From: Pseudomonadota bacterium
GTDB taxonomy: Bacteria > Myxococcota > Myxococcia > Myxococcales > Anaeromyxobacteraceae
Direction of reading: 5' to 3'
Length of the DNA stretch: 20,332 nucleotides
Assembly: GCA_023428085.1 (NCBI GenBank)
Contig: JAEYZK010000436.1
Span: 1 to 20,332 of the forward strand
Shown here one piece after another: positions 1 to 6,428 of the stretch. Every line of letters starts with the position of its first letter. Position 1 is the first letter of the stretch. Below the pieces are notes generated by a model, which was not told where the DNA came from, did no database searches, and saw only the letters and a program-made list of their open reading frames with translations. The position numbers and the translations under genes were made by a program.

Positions 1-955
1 CCTCGAGCGCGCGGGCGACCTCGCCCGGATCCGGCGCCCTCCCCTCCGCGCCCGCGGCGACGGCGCCGGCGCAGCCGCAGGACCGCCGGCGCACGAGCGG
101 CCCGGCGACCGGGAGGATCTCCGGGACCGGCTCCCCGCGCAGGCGGCGCAGGAGCAGCTCCACGGCCCGCGCCCCCATCTCCCCGAGCGGCTGGGCCGCG
201 GTGGTGAGCGGCGGCTCCGCCCCCGCCGCGTCGGCGATGTCGTCGAACCCGACGACCTTCACGTCCTCGGGCACGCGCACGCCCCGCGCCTGGAGCGCGC
301 GCATGGCGTAGAGGGCCATGTAGTCGTTGGCCGCGAACAGGCCGTCGAAGGCGGCGCGCCGCGCGTCGAGGAGCTCGCCGACGGCGGCCAGGCCGGACGC
401 GCGCGAGAAGTCGCCCGGGACGACGAGCCCGGGGTCGAACGCCAGCCCGGCGGCCGCGAGCGCGTCGCGGTAGCCGTCGAGCCGCGCCCGGCTCTCCGGA
501 CGCGGCGGGCCGGCCACATGGGCGATCCGCCGGCAGCCGTGCACCTCGACGAGGTGACCCACGGCCGCGCGCGCGGCCGCGCGATCCTCGAAGACGACCG
601 TGGGCAGGCCCGGGAGCGGGCGGCTCACGCTCACCCTGGGCGCCGGGGAGAGCGCTTCGAGGCGCGCCCGCAGCCCGTCGTCGCCGACGTGGTAGCCGAG
701 CGCGCCGTTCACGAGCAGGAGCCCGTCGATCCCGAACCGCGGGACGAGCTCGTACACGAGGTTCTTCCCCTCGAGCTCGGCGCCCGCGACCGGCGTCGAG
801 AAGGCGCCGCCCACGAAGCAGAAGAGGTTCGCGTCGTGCGCCGCGCACGCCTCCCTGAACGCCAGCCAGAGGCGCTCCTGGTACCCGTCGAACAGGTTGT
901 CGAGGAGCAGCGCGAGGGTGGGGCGGCGCATGTCCGTGGCCGGGAGCAGCGTCAT
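1..955 (-). CDS. LacI-type periplasmic-binding-like sensor domain protein without HTH (partial, 3' end beyond window)
   Basis: The frame is open on the minus strand from ATG at 955 to the left edge (about 318 residues), so the C-terminus is missing. The visible part reads as a sugar-binding domain of the LacI/Peripla_BP_3 type. It begins almost at once with the first beta strand (RRPTLALLLDNLFDGYQ), then has the CRRIAHVAGP, FDGLFAANDYMALYAM and VKVVGFDDIADA blocks typical of the fold. No helix-turn-helix precedes it, unlike true LacI repressors. After the usual domain end (VRRRSCGC) the frame continues with no stop, so another domain probably follows. Family knowledge suggests a histidine kinase or GGDEF output, but none is visible. 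ATG at 931 is an alternative start, favoured by a TATACT hexamer at 957-962 that would put transcription start inside the longer version. No clear ribosome-binding site is seen for either. No signal peptide is visible, so the protein is probably cytoplasmic. Confidence 0.75.
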   Translation of the reverse strand, partial: MTLLPATDMRRPTLALLLDNLFDGYQERLWLAFREACAAHDANLFCFVGGAFSTPVAGAELEGKNLVYELVPRFGIDGLLLVNGALGYHVGDDGLRARLEALSPAPRVSVSRPLPGLPTVVFEDRAAARAAVGHLVEVHGCRRIAHVAGPPRPESRARLDGYRDALAAAGLAFDPGLVVPGDFSRASGLAAVGELLDARRAAFDGLFAANDYMALYAMRALQARGVRVPEDVKVVGFDDIADAAGAEPPLTTAAQPLGEMGARAVELLLRRLRGEPVPEILPVAGPLVRRRSCGCAGAVAAGAEGRAPDPGEVARALE

Positions 956-956
956 C

Positions 957-962
957 AGTATA
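957..962 (-). promoter_or_regulatory. Candidate -10 element (TATACT) for the LacI-type sensor gene
   Basis: TATACT on the minus strand is a five-of-six match to a sigma-70 -10 hexamer in otherwise extremely GC-rich DNA. It lies one base upstream of the ATG at 955, which argues for translation from the ATG at 931. No recognisable -35 is present at the usual distance. Confidence 0.3.
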
Positions 963-1075
963 GCGCGCGGGCCGAGGGCGCCGGCGCGCGCGAGCGCGCG
1001 AGCGTGGGACCGCACGGCGCCGACGGGCTCCGCGCACCTACAGCGGCGACGCGGCCCGTCCCGCGATCGAGGGCT

Positions 1076-1546
1076 TCACGCCGCCCGCGCCGCCCGGATC
1101 GCCTCGGCGAGCCCCTCGGCCGTGATCGCCGGGTCCGCCAGCAGCGCCGCCGCCCAGGGCGCCGCCTCGTCCACCCCGCAGAACGTCTTCACCTGCAGTC
1201 CACTCGCGTGCCGGCGGTGCACGCGCGAGCTGATCGCGCGGACCGTGGCGGCGACGAACCCCTGCGCCTCGAGCAGCGTCGCCGTGCCGGCGAGCGCCGC
1301 CGGCGGATCGGCCGCCGCCCGCGCCATCGCCGCGCGCGTCTCCTCGTCCGGCGGCCCGGGCAGCTGGCGCGACACCACCACCAGCATCACCACGGCGCCG
1401 GGCCGCTCGCGCACCCACGCCCGGAGGAGCGCCTGGGAGCGATCGACGCCGGCGGCGCGGAGCGGCCCGCGCCAGACGAGCACCATGACCCGGCGCCAGA
1501 CGGCGATCGCGTAGGACTCGGTCTTCTCCAGGACCTCGACGGCCAC
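1076..1546 (-). CDS. Conserved protein of unknown function, tandem paralogue (downstream copy)
   Basis: This 156-residue protein starts at a GTG with a good ribosome-binding site (GGAGGG, minus strand, 1551-1556, four bases from the start). It aligns without gaps to the product of the gene immediately upstream (1653-2120) at roughly 60% identity by eye. Shared blocks include W-R-R near residue 17, WRG near 25, RSQAL near 36, PGPPD-ETRAAMARA around 63-77, and LLEAQGFVAATV around 91-102. No signal peptide, membrane segment or cofactor motif is evident. The alternation of short hydrophobic strands and helices, with the LEAQGF-AATV block, is reminiscent of small SpoIIAA/STAS-like single-domain proteins seen in many copies in myxobacteria. 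That is only an impression. Gene order suggests co-transcription with its paralogue and perhaps with the LacI-type sensor gene 120 bp further on. Confidence 0.7.
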   Translation of the reverse strand: MAVEVLEKTESYAIAVWRRVMVLVWRGPLRAAGVDRSQALLRAWVRERPGAVVMLVVVSRQLPGPPDEETRAAMARAAADPPAALAGTATLLEAQGFVAATVRAISSRVHRRHASGLQVKTFCGVDEAAPWAAALLADPAITAEGLAEAIRAARAA

Positions 1547-1652
1547 GGGACCCTCCCGCGCTCCCCGGGGGAGTGCTCACCCCGGGTGCAACCCCCTGGA
1601 CGTACCCGATCGGAACGACGAGCGCGAGTTTGCGGCGCGCCCCTCCGCGTCC

Positions 1653-2120
1653 TCACGCGCGCGCACCGCCGATCGCGCCGCCCAGGCCGGCGGGGGTGAT
1701 CTCCGGATCGTCCAGGACCTCGGCGGCCCAGGCCGCGCCCTCGTCCACCGTCCGGAACACCTTCGGCGACAGCGGCCCCGCGTGCTTCTGGTGGATGCGC
1801 GAGACGATCGCGAACACGGTCGCCGCGACGAACCCCTGCGCCTCGAGGAGCGTGCCGACCCCCCGGAGCGCCGGCGAGGGGTTCGCCATGGCGCGGGCCA
1901 TGGCGGCGCGCGTCTCGTCGTCCGGAGGTCCGGGGGGCCGGCGGGGGACCACGACGAACATCGCGGCGCCGCCGGGCTGCTGCTCGCCCCACTGCCGGAA
2001 GAGCGCCTGCGACCGCTCGACGCCCACCGCGTTGGGCTGCCCGCGCCAGATGAGGAGCATCAGGCGGCGCCAGGTCGCGACGACGTAGACGTCGGTCCGC
2101 TCCAGGACCTCGAGCGCCAT
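1653..2120 (-). CDS. Conserved protein of unknown function, tandem paralogue (upstream copy)
   Basis: This 155-residue protein starts at ATG 2118-2120 and is the paralogue of the next gene on the same strand. The two align end to end without gaps at about 60% identity, so they arose by tandem duplication or are an old pair kept together. Conserved blocks are MALEVLERT at the start, WRRLMLLIWRG at 17-27, RSQALFRQW near 36, PGPPDDETRAAMARAM near 63, and LLEAQGFVAATV near 91. The protein is soluble by appearance and I cannot assign a function. No clean Shine-Dalgarno is seen in the 20 bases before the ATG. The start lies in a 120-bp divergent region shared with rmuC that carries an inverted repeat, so the two sides may share control. 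Confidence 0.7.
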   Translation of the reverse strand: MALEVLERTDVYVVATWRRLMLLIWRGQPNAVGVERSQALFRQWGEQQPGGAAMFVVVPRRPPGPPDDETRAAMARAMANPSPALRGVGTLLEAQGFVAATVFAIVSRIHQKHAGPLSPKVFRTVDEGAAWAAEVLDDPEITPAGLGGAIGGARA

Positions 2121-2151
2121 CCGGGGGAGGATGCCTCATTTCGGGAGCCGA

Positions 2152-2176
2152 GGAAATCCGCGGACCAGGGATTTCC
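2152..2176. promoter_or_regulatory. Inverted repeat in the divergent region (operator-like)
   Basis: GGAAATCC at 2152-2159 and GGATTTCC at 2169-2176 form a perfect 8-bp inverted repeat around a 9-base spacer. It lies between the divergent starts at 2120 and 2241. It is A/T-richer than its surroundings and sits where a dimeric regulator of either gene could bind. It could also be the stem of an RNA hairpin; the sequence alone does not decide. Confidence 0.35.
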
Positions 2177-2228
2177 CCCGGATGTCGGGAATCGTGCGCG
2201 GCGGCGGCATCGTGACAGACCCCTGCAC

Positions 2229-2234
2229 TACCCT
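2229..2234 (+). promoter_or_regulatory. Candidate -10 element (TACCCT) for rmuC
   Basis: TACCCT fits the TAnnnT pattern and ends six bases before the ATG of rmuC. No Shine-Dalgarno lies between them. If used, the transcript would be leaderless or nearly so. No -35 match is seen at normal spacing. Confidence 0.25.
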
Positions 2235-2240
2235 GTCGCC

Positions 2241-3611
2241 ATGGACGTTCCCTCCCTGGTCCTCCTCGCGATCGGCGTCGCCCTCGGCGCGGCCGGCGGG
2301 TGGCTCGCCCGCGGCGGCCTGGCCCGGCTCGCCGAGGAACGCGCGGCGCGGATCGCCGACCTCGAGGCGCGGCTCCAGGCCCGCGAGGCCGAGGCGGCCC
2401 AGGCGCGGGCAGCGGCGGCGCTCGCGGACCGGAACGCGGCCGAGGCCGAGGCGCGGCGCGACGCGGAGCGGGCGGCGGCCGAGGAGAAGCTCGCGCTCGT
2501 CGAGGACGCGCGCTCCCGGCTGACCGATGCCTTCAAGGCGCTCTCGGCGGAGGCGCTGCGGGAGTCGAGCGCCTCGTTCCTCGCGCTCGCGCGGACGAGC
2601 CTCGAGAAGTACCAGGAGGGCGCGCGCGGGGATCTCGAGAAGCGGGAGCGCTCGATCGCGGAGCTCCTCACCCCGGTGAAGGAAGGGCTGGGGAAGCTCG
2701 ACGGGCAGCTCCGCGAGCTGGAGAAGGCGCGCGAGGGCGCGTACGGGGCCCTCACCGCGCAGCTCCGCGGGATGGCCGAGGCGCAGGGGGAGCTCCGCGC
2801 GGAGGCGGGGAACCTCGTCCGCGCCCTCCGCGCGCCGCAGGTCCGCGGGCGCTGGGGCGAGCTCCAGCTCAAGCGCGTGGTCGAGCTCGCCGGCATGATC
2901 GACCACTGCGACTTCCACGAGCAGCAGACCGTCGAGGGCGACGCCGGGCGGCTCCGGCCCGATCTCGTCGTCCACCTGCCCGGTGGCCGCGAGGTCGTCG
3001 TGGACGCGAAGGCGCCGCTCGCGGCCTACCTCGAGGCGATGGAGGCGAAGGACGACGCGACGCGGACGGCGAAGCTCGCCGACCACGCGCGCCAGATCCG
3101 GACCCACGTCGCCTCGCTCTCGAAGAAGAGCTACTGGGAGCAGTTCCAGCCCACGCCCGAGTTCGCGATCCTCTTCCTCCCGGGCGAGAACTTCTACTCG
3201 GCGGCGCTCGAGGCCGACCCGTCGCTCCTCGAGACCGCGGCCGAGCGGCGGATCTTCCTCGCCACGCCGACGACGCTCATCGCCCTCCTCAAGGCGGTCG
3301 CCTACGGGTGGCAGAAGGAGGCCGCGGCCGAGAACGCCGAGAAGGTGTCGGCGCTGGGGCGCGAGCTGTACAAGCGGATCGCCGATCTCGGCGGCCACTT
3401 CGCGCGGCTGGGCCGGAGCCTCACGCAGACGGTGGACGCCTACAACAAGGCGGTCGGCTCGCTCGAGGCGCGCGTGCTCCCGCAGACGCGCAAGTTCGAG
3501 GAGCTCGCGGCCGCGCCCGAGGGGCTGGCGCTGCCGGACCTCGCTCCGGTCGAGCCGCTGCCCCGTCCGCTCGTCGCCCCGGAGCTGGCAGCTGCTGCCT
3601 CGGACCGCTGA
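2241..3611 (+). CDS. rmuC: RmuC family protein (DNA recombination-limiting, predicted nuclease)
   Basis: This 456-residue protein has the RmuC layout. An N-terminal hydrophobic helix (about residues 3-23) probably anchors it. A long Ala/Glu/Arg-rich coiled coil follows (about 25-195), then the RmuC core. Core signatures are GRWGELQLKRVVE at 203-215, RPDLVV at 239-244, VVDAKAPL at 253-260, and the FLPGENFYSAAL and FLATPTTLIALLKAVAYGW blocks further on. The D-(x)n-DAK pattern is that of a PD-(D/E)XK-like nuclease fold. Family knowledge: RmuC lowers inversion rates at short inverted repeats in E. coli; its biochemical action is not settled. The frame is open well upstream, but the ATG at 2241 gives the usual membrane-anchor N-terminus. 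The gene stands alone, divergent from the paralogue pair. Confidence 0.9.
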   Translation: MDVPSLVLLAIGVALGAAGGWLARGGLARLAEERAARIADLEARLQAREAEAAQARAAAALADRNAAEAEARRDAERAAAEEKLALVEDARSRLTDAFKALSAEALRESSASFLALARTSLEKYQEGARGDLEKRERSIAELLTPVKEGLGKLDGQLRELEKAREGAYGALTAQLRGMAEAQGELRAEAGNLVRALRAPQVRGRWGELQLKRVVELAGMIDHCDFHEQQTVEGDAGRLRPDLVVHLPGGREVVVDAKAPLAAYLEAMEAKDDATRTAKLADHARQIRTHVASLSKKSYWEQFQPTPEFAILFLPGENFYSAALEADPSLLETAAERRIFLATPTTLIALLKAVAYGWQKEAAAENAEKVSALGRELYKRIADLGGHFARLGRSLTQTVDAYNKAVGSLEARVLPQTRKFEELAAAPEGLALPDLAPVEPLPRPLVAPELAAAASDR

Positions 3612-3634
3612 CCCTCGCAGCGTGCTACGCTCCC

Positions 3635-3690
3635 GTCCGTCCTTCGACTCCGGCCCTGCTGCGCAGGGCCTACGCTCAGGACGGACGGAC
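3635..3690. repeat. REP-like nested palindrome, copy 1
   Basis: The outer arms are GTCCGTCC (3635-3642) and GGACGGAC (3679-3686). The inner arms are GGCCCTGC (3652-3659) and GCAGGGCC (3663-3670) with a three-base loop. Between the arms are TTCGACTC on the left and TACGCTCAGG on the right, a combination also present in copy 2 on the opposite strand. It lies 24 bases after the rmuC stop and could end transcription of rmuC as a hairpin, though no T-run follows. Confidence 0.65.
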
Positions 3691-3720
3691 CATCTGGGTG
3701 CGGCGCGCGGTGGAGTGTCC

Positions 3721-3773
3721 CGCTCGCCCTGAGCGTAGCAGCCGCGAGCGGCTGCGAAGTCGAAGGGCGAGCG
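3721..3773. repeat. REP-like nested palindrome, copy 2 (inverted relative to copy 1)
   Basis: The outer arms are CGCTCGCCCT (3721-3730) and AGGGCGAGCG (3764-3773), perfect over 10 bp. The inner arms are GCAGCCGC (3738-3745) and GCGGCTGC (3748-3755). Read on the minus strand it carries CCTTCGACTTC then TACGCTCAGG, matching copy 1 outside the inner stem, whose sequence differs. It ends four bases before the hypF ATG and so occupies the place of the ribosome-binding site. Confidence 0.65.
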
Positions 3774-3777
3774 AATC

Positions 3778-6093
3778 ATGGACTCCGCTCCCCGCCTCGG
3801 CCGCCGCTTCACGATCACCGGCACGGTGCAGGGCGTCGGCTTCCGCCCGTTCGTCTACCGGCTGGCGCGCGAGCTGGGGCTCGCCGGCTTCGTCCGGAAC
3901 GACGCCGCGGGGGTGACCGTGGAGGCCTTCGGCGCCGCCGCCGCGCTCGACGCGTGCGAGCGGCGCCTGGCCTCCGACGCGCCGCCCGCCGCGCGCGTCG
4001 CGGCGGTCCAGGCGTCGCCGCTCCCCGACGCGCCGCTCCGCACCACTTTCGAGATCGTGGAGAGCGGCGGCGCGCCCGAGAAGCGCGCGGCGATCCCGCC
4101 CGATCTGGCCACCTGCCCCGCCTGCCTCGGCGAGCTGCGCGACCCGGCCGATCGCCGCCACCGCTATCCATTCACCAATTGCACGGAGTGCGGCCCGCGG
4201 TTCACGATCGCGCTCGGGATCCCTTACGACCGGCCCGCCACCACCATGGCCGGGTTCCGCATGTGTCCGGCGTGCGCCCGCGAGTACGCGGACCCCGGCG
4301 ATCGCCGCTTCCACGCCCAGCCCAACGCGTGCCCGACCTGCGGCCCCCGCGTCGCGCTCCTCGACGCGGAGGGCGCGCCGCTGCCCGTCCCCGACCCGAT
4401 CGCCCACGCCGCCGCGGCCCTCCAGGCGGGGATGGTCGTGGCGGTGAAGGGGATCGGCGGCTGGCACCTCGCCTGCGACGCCACCTCCCCCGAGGCGGTC
4501 CGCGGCCTGCGCGCCCGCAAGCGGCGCGAGGAGAAGCCGCTCGCGGTCATGGTCCGCGACCTCGGCAAGGCGCGCGCGCGCGCGGAGCTCTCGCCCGCCG
4601 AGGAGCGGCTGCTCCTCGCGCCGGAGCGGCCCATCGTGCTCTGCCGGCGGCGGGCCGACGCGCCCCTCGCGCCCGAGGTCGCGCCCGGCACGGCGCTCGT
4701 CGGCCTCCTCCTCCCGTACGCGCCGCTCCACCACCTGCTCCTCGCCGACGCCGGGCGGCCCCTGGTGATGACGAGCGGCAACCTCTCCGACGAACCGATC
4801 GCCATCGACGACGCGGACGCGCTCCGGCGGCTCCGCGGCATCGCGCAGCGGTTCCTCGTCCACGACCGCCCCATCGCCGCGCGCTGCGACGACGCGGTGG
4901 CGCGCGTCGTGGCGGGCCGGGCCATGGTGACGCGCCGGGCCCGCGGGTACGTCCCGCGGCCGGTCCGCGTCGTGCCCGGGTTCGCGCGACCGGTGCTCGC
5001 GGCCGGCGCGCAGCTCAAGAACGCCTGCTGCCTCGCCCGCGGAGAGGAGGCGACGCTCGGCCCCCACGTCGGCGACCTCGACGGGCTGGAGACGTTCGAC
5101 GCCTTCGAGGCCGCGGTGGCCCGCCTCGAGACCTTCCTCTCCTTCCGGCCCGAGGCCGTCGCCTGCGATCTCCACCCGCAGTACCTCTCGACGCGCTGGG
5201 CGCGGCGGCGGGCCGACGCCCTCGGCGTGCCGCTCGTCGAGGTGCAGCACCACCACGCGCACGCCGCGGCCGCCATGGCCGAGCACGGCCTCCCCGGCCC
5301 CGCGCTCGCGCTCGCCTGGGACGGCACCGGGCTCGGGACCGACGGCGCGGCCTGGGGCGGCGAGCTGCTCCTCGTCGAGGCGGGACGGGCCCGGTTCGAG
5401 CGGCTCGCCACGCTCCGGCCCCTGCCGCTCGCGGGTGGCGACCAGGCGATCCGCGAGCCGTGGCGGCTCGCGCTCGCGGCGGTCCGGGACGCGTTTGGCG
5501 ACCTCGGGGGGCTGGCGGAGCTGCCGCTCTTCGACGGCGTGCCCGGGCACCTCGCCGCCAACGTCGCCCAGCTCCTGCAGGCGGGGGTCCACTGCCCGCC
5601 CGCCCACGGGGCGGGCCGGGCGTTCGACGCCGCGGCCGCGCTGGCGCTGGGCCGCGCGGAGGCGCGGTTCGAGGGGCAGCTCGCGATGGCGCTCGAGGGA
5701 GCGCTCGATCCGGCCGCCGCGGGCGTCTACCCGTTCGCGATCGCGGCGGGGGAGCGCGGCGCGCCCGGGGATGTGCTCGACCTCCGCCCGCTCTGGCGCG
5801 CCCTCGTCCGCGACGTCGCCGGGCGGGCGCCCGCCGGAGCGATCTCCGCCCGGTTCCACCGCGCGCTGGTCACCGCGGGGGCCGAGCTCGTGCGCCGCGC
5901 GGTCCGCCGGACCGGGCGGCTGCCGCTCGTGCTCACCGGCGGGTGCTTCCAGAACGCCGCGCTCGTCGAGGGGCTCCGGGAGGCGCTCGCGGGCGAGGTC
6001 GAGGTATACCAGCACGAGACGGTCCCGCCGGGCGACGGCGGGATCGCCCTCGGGCAGGCGGTGGTGGCCGACGCCGTGCTGCGCGCCGGGTGA
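3778..6093 (+). CDS. hypF: Carbamoyltransferase HypF, [NiFe]-hydrogenase maturation
   Basis: HypF turns carbamoyl phosphate and ATP into carbamoyl-adenylate and passes the carbamoyl group to the C-terminal cysteine of HypE, the source of the cyanide ligands on the active-site iron. All four domains are seen in 771 residues. The acylphosphatase domain has GTVQGVGFRPF at 15-25. Two zinc fingers follow (C113, C116, C135, C138 and C163, C166, C185, C188). The YrdC-like domain spans about 205-390 (KGIGGWHLACDA, MTSGNLSDEPI). The Kae1-like domain has HHHAHAAAAM at 491-500, LAWDGTGLGTDG, LTGGCFQNAALVE and PPGDGGIALGQ near the end. Full length matches the family. The ATG at 3778 is the only start that leaves the acylphosphatase domain whole. 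The preceding REP-like palindrome leaves no conventional ribosome-binding site. It is first in the hyp operon, 14 bp from hypC. Confidence 0.97.
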   Translation: MDSAPRLGRRFTITGTVQGVGFRPFVYRLARELGLAGFVRNDAAGVTVEAFGAAAALDACERRLASDAPPAARVAAVQASPLPDAPLRTTFEIVESGGAPEKRAAIPPDLATCPACLGELRDPADRRHRYPFTNCTECGPRFTIALGIPYDRPATTMAGFRMCPACAREYADPGDRRFHAQPNACPTCGPRVALLDAEGAPLPVPDPIAHAAAALQAGMVVAVKGIGGWHLACDATSPEAVRGLRARKRREEKPLAVMVRDLGKARARAELSPAEERLLLAPERPIVLCRRRADAPLAPEVAPGTALVGLLLPYAPLHHLLLADAGRPLVMTSGNLSDEPIAIDDADALRRLRGIAQRFLVHDRPIAARCDDAVARVVAGRAMVTRRARGYVPRPVRVVPGFARPVLAAGAQLKNACCLARGEEATLGPHVGDLDGLETFDAFEAAVARLETFLSFRPEAVACDLHPQYLSTRWARRRADALGVPLVEVQHHHAHAAAAMAEHGLPGPALALAWDGTGLGTDGAAWGGELLLVEAGRARFERLATLRPLPLAGGDQAIREPWRLALAAVRDAFGDLGGLAELPLFDGVPGHLAANVAQLLQAGVHCPPAHGAGRAFDAAAALALGRAEARFEGQLAMALEGALDPAAAGVYPFAIAAGERGAPGDVLDLRPLWRALVRDVAGRAPAGAISARFHRALVTAGAELVRRAVRRTGRLPLVLTGGCFQNAALVEGLREALAGEVEVYQHETVPPGDGGIALGQAVVADAVLRAG

Positions 6094-6107
6094 AGGAGAG
6101 CGGGCCC

Positions 6108-6425
6108 ATGTGCCTCGGAGTGCCGGGCAAGGTGATCGCGATCGACGGCCTCCGGGCCTCGGTGGACTTCTTCGGCGTCACGAGGGAGCTCCGGCTCGAC
6201 GTGGTGGACGAGCCGGTGCAGGTCGGCGACTACGTGCTCAACCACGTCGGCTACGCGATCCGGCGCATCCCGCCCGACGAGGTCGAGGAGACGCTGGCGC
6301 TGTTCGAGGACGTGCTCGCGAGCGAAGGGCCAGGCGGAGGAGCCTCGCCCGGAGCGAGCGGGGGGCCTGGGGGGGCCGAGCCTCTCCCGGCCCCGCCGGC
6401 AAGATCACCGAAGGAGAAGCCCTAG
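6108..6425 (+). CDS. hypC: Hydrogenase maturation chaperone HypC, with an extended C-terminal tail
   Basis: HypC is the small scaffold and chaperone that, with HypD, carries the Fe(CN)2CO unit and hands it to the hydrogenase large subunit. The invariant start MCLGVPGKV is intact; Cys2 binds iron and HypD after removal of Met1. The OB-fold core (about 1-75) ends in YVLNHVGYAIRRI and ELFEDVL-like helix sequence (ETLALFEDVL at 61-70). The protein is 105 residues, longer than the usual 75-90. Residues about 73-105 are a Gly/Pro/Ala/Ser tail encoded by palindromic GC-rich DNA at 6330-6370, which looks like inserted repeat sequence. A strong ribosome-binding site (AAGGAG, 6093-6098) begins on the last base of the hypF stop. 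The stop is three bases before the hypD ATG. Confidence 0.95.
   Translation: MCLGVPGKVIAIDGLRASVDFFGVTRELRLDVVDEPVQVGDYVLNHVGYAIRRIPPDEVEETLALFEDVLASEGPGGGASPGASGGPGGAEPLPAPPARSPKEKP
6330..6370. repeat. Palindromic GC-rich segment inside the hypC 3' end
   Basis: CCAGGC (6330-6335) pairs with GCCTGG (6365-6370), and CTCGC (6344-6348) pairs with GCGAG (6354-6358), nested within it. The segment encodes the low-complexity Gly/Pro tail that HypC proteins normally lack. Confidence 0.35.
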
Positions 6426-6428
6426 GCC

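Noticed and set aside
518..1699. A 393-codon plus-strand open frame at the left end
   Set aside because: It runs opposite the LacI-type sensor gene and one paralogue, with low-complexity Arg-rich translation.
2136..3824. A 562-codon minus-strand open frame opposite rmuC
   Set aside because: Same reason: low-complexity translation opposite a complete RmuC protein.
3676..6015. A 779-codon open frame on the minus strand opposite hypF
   Set aside because: It is Arg/Gly/Glu-rich with no domain sense and lies opposite a complete HypF. Such frames arise from GC-rich codon bias.
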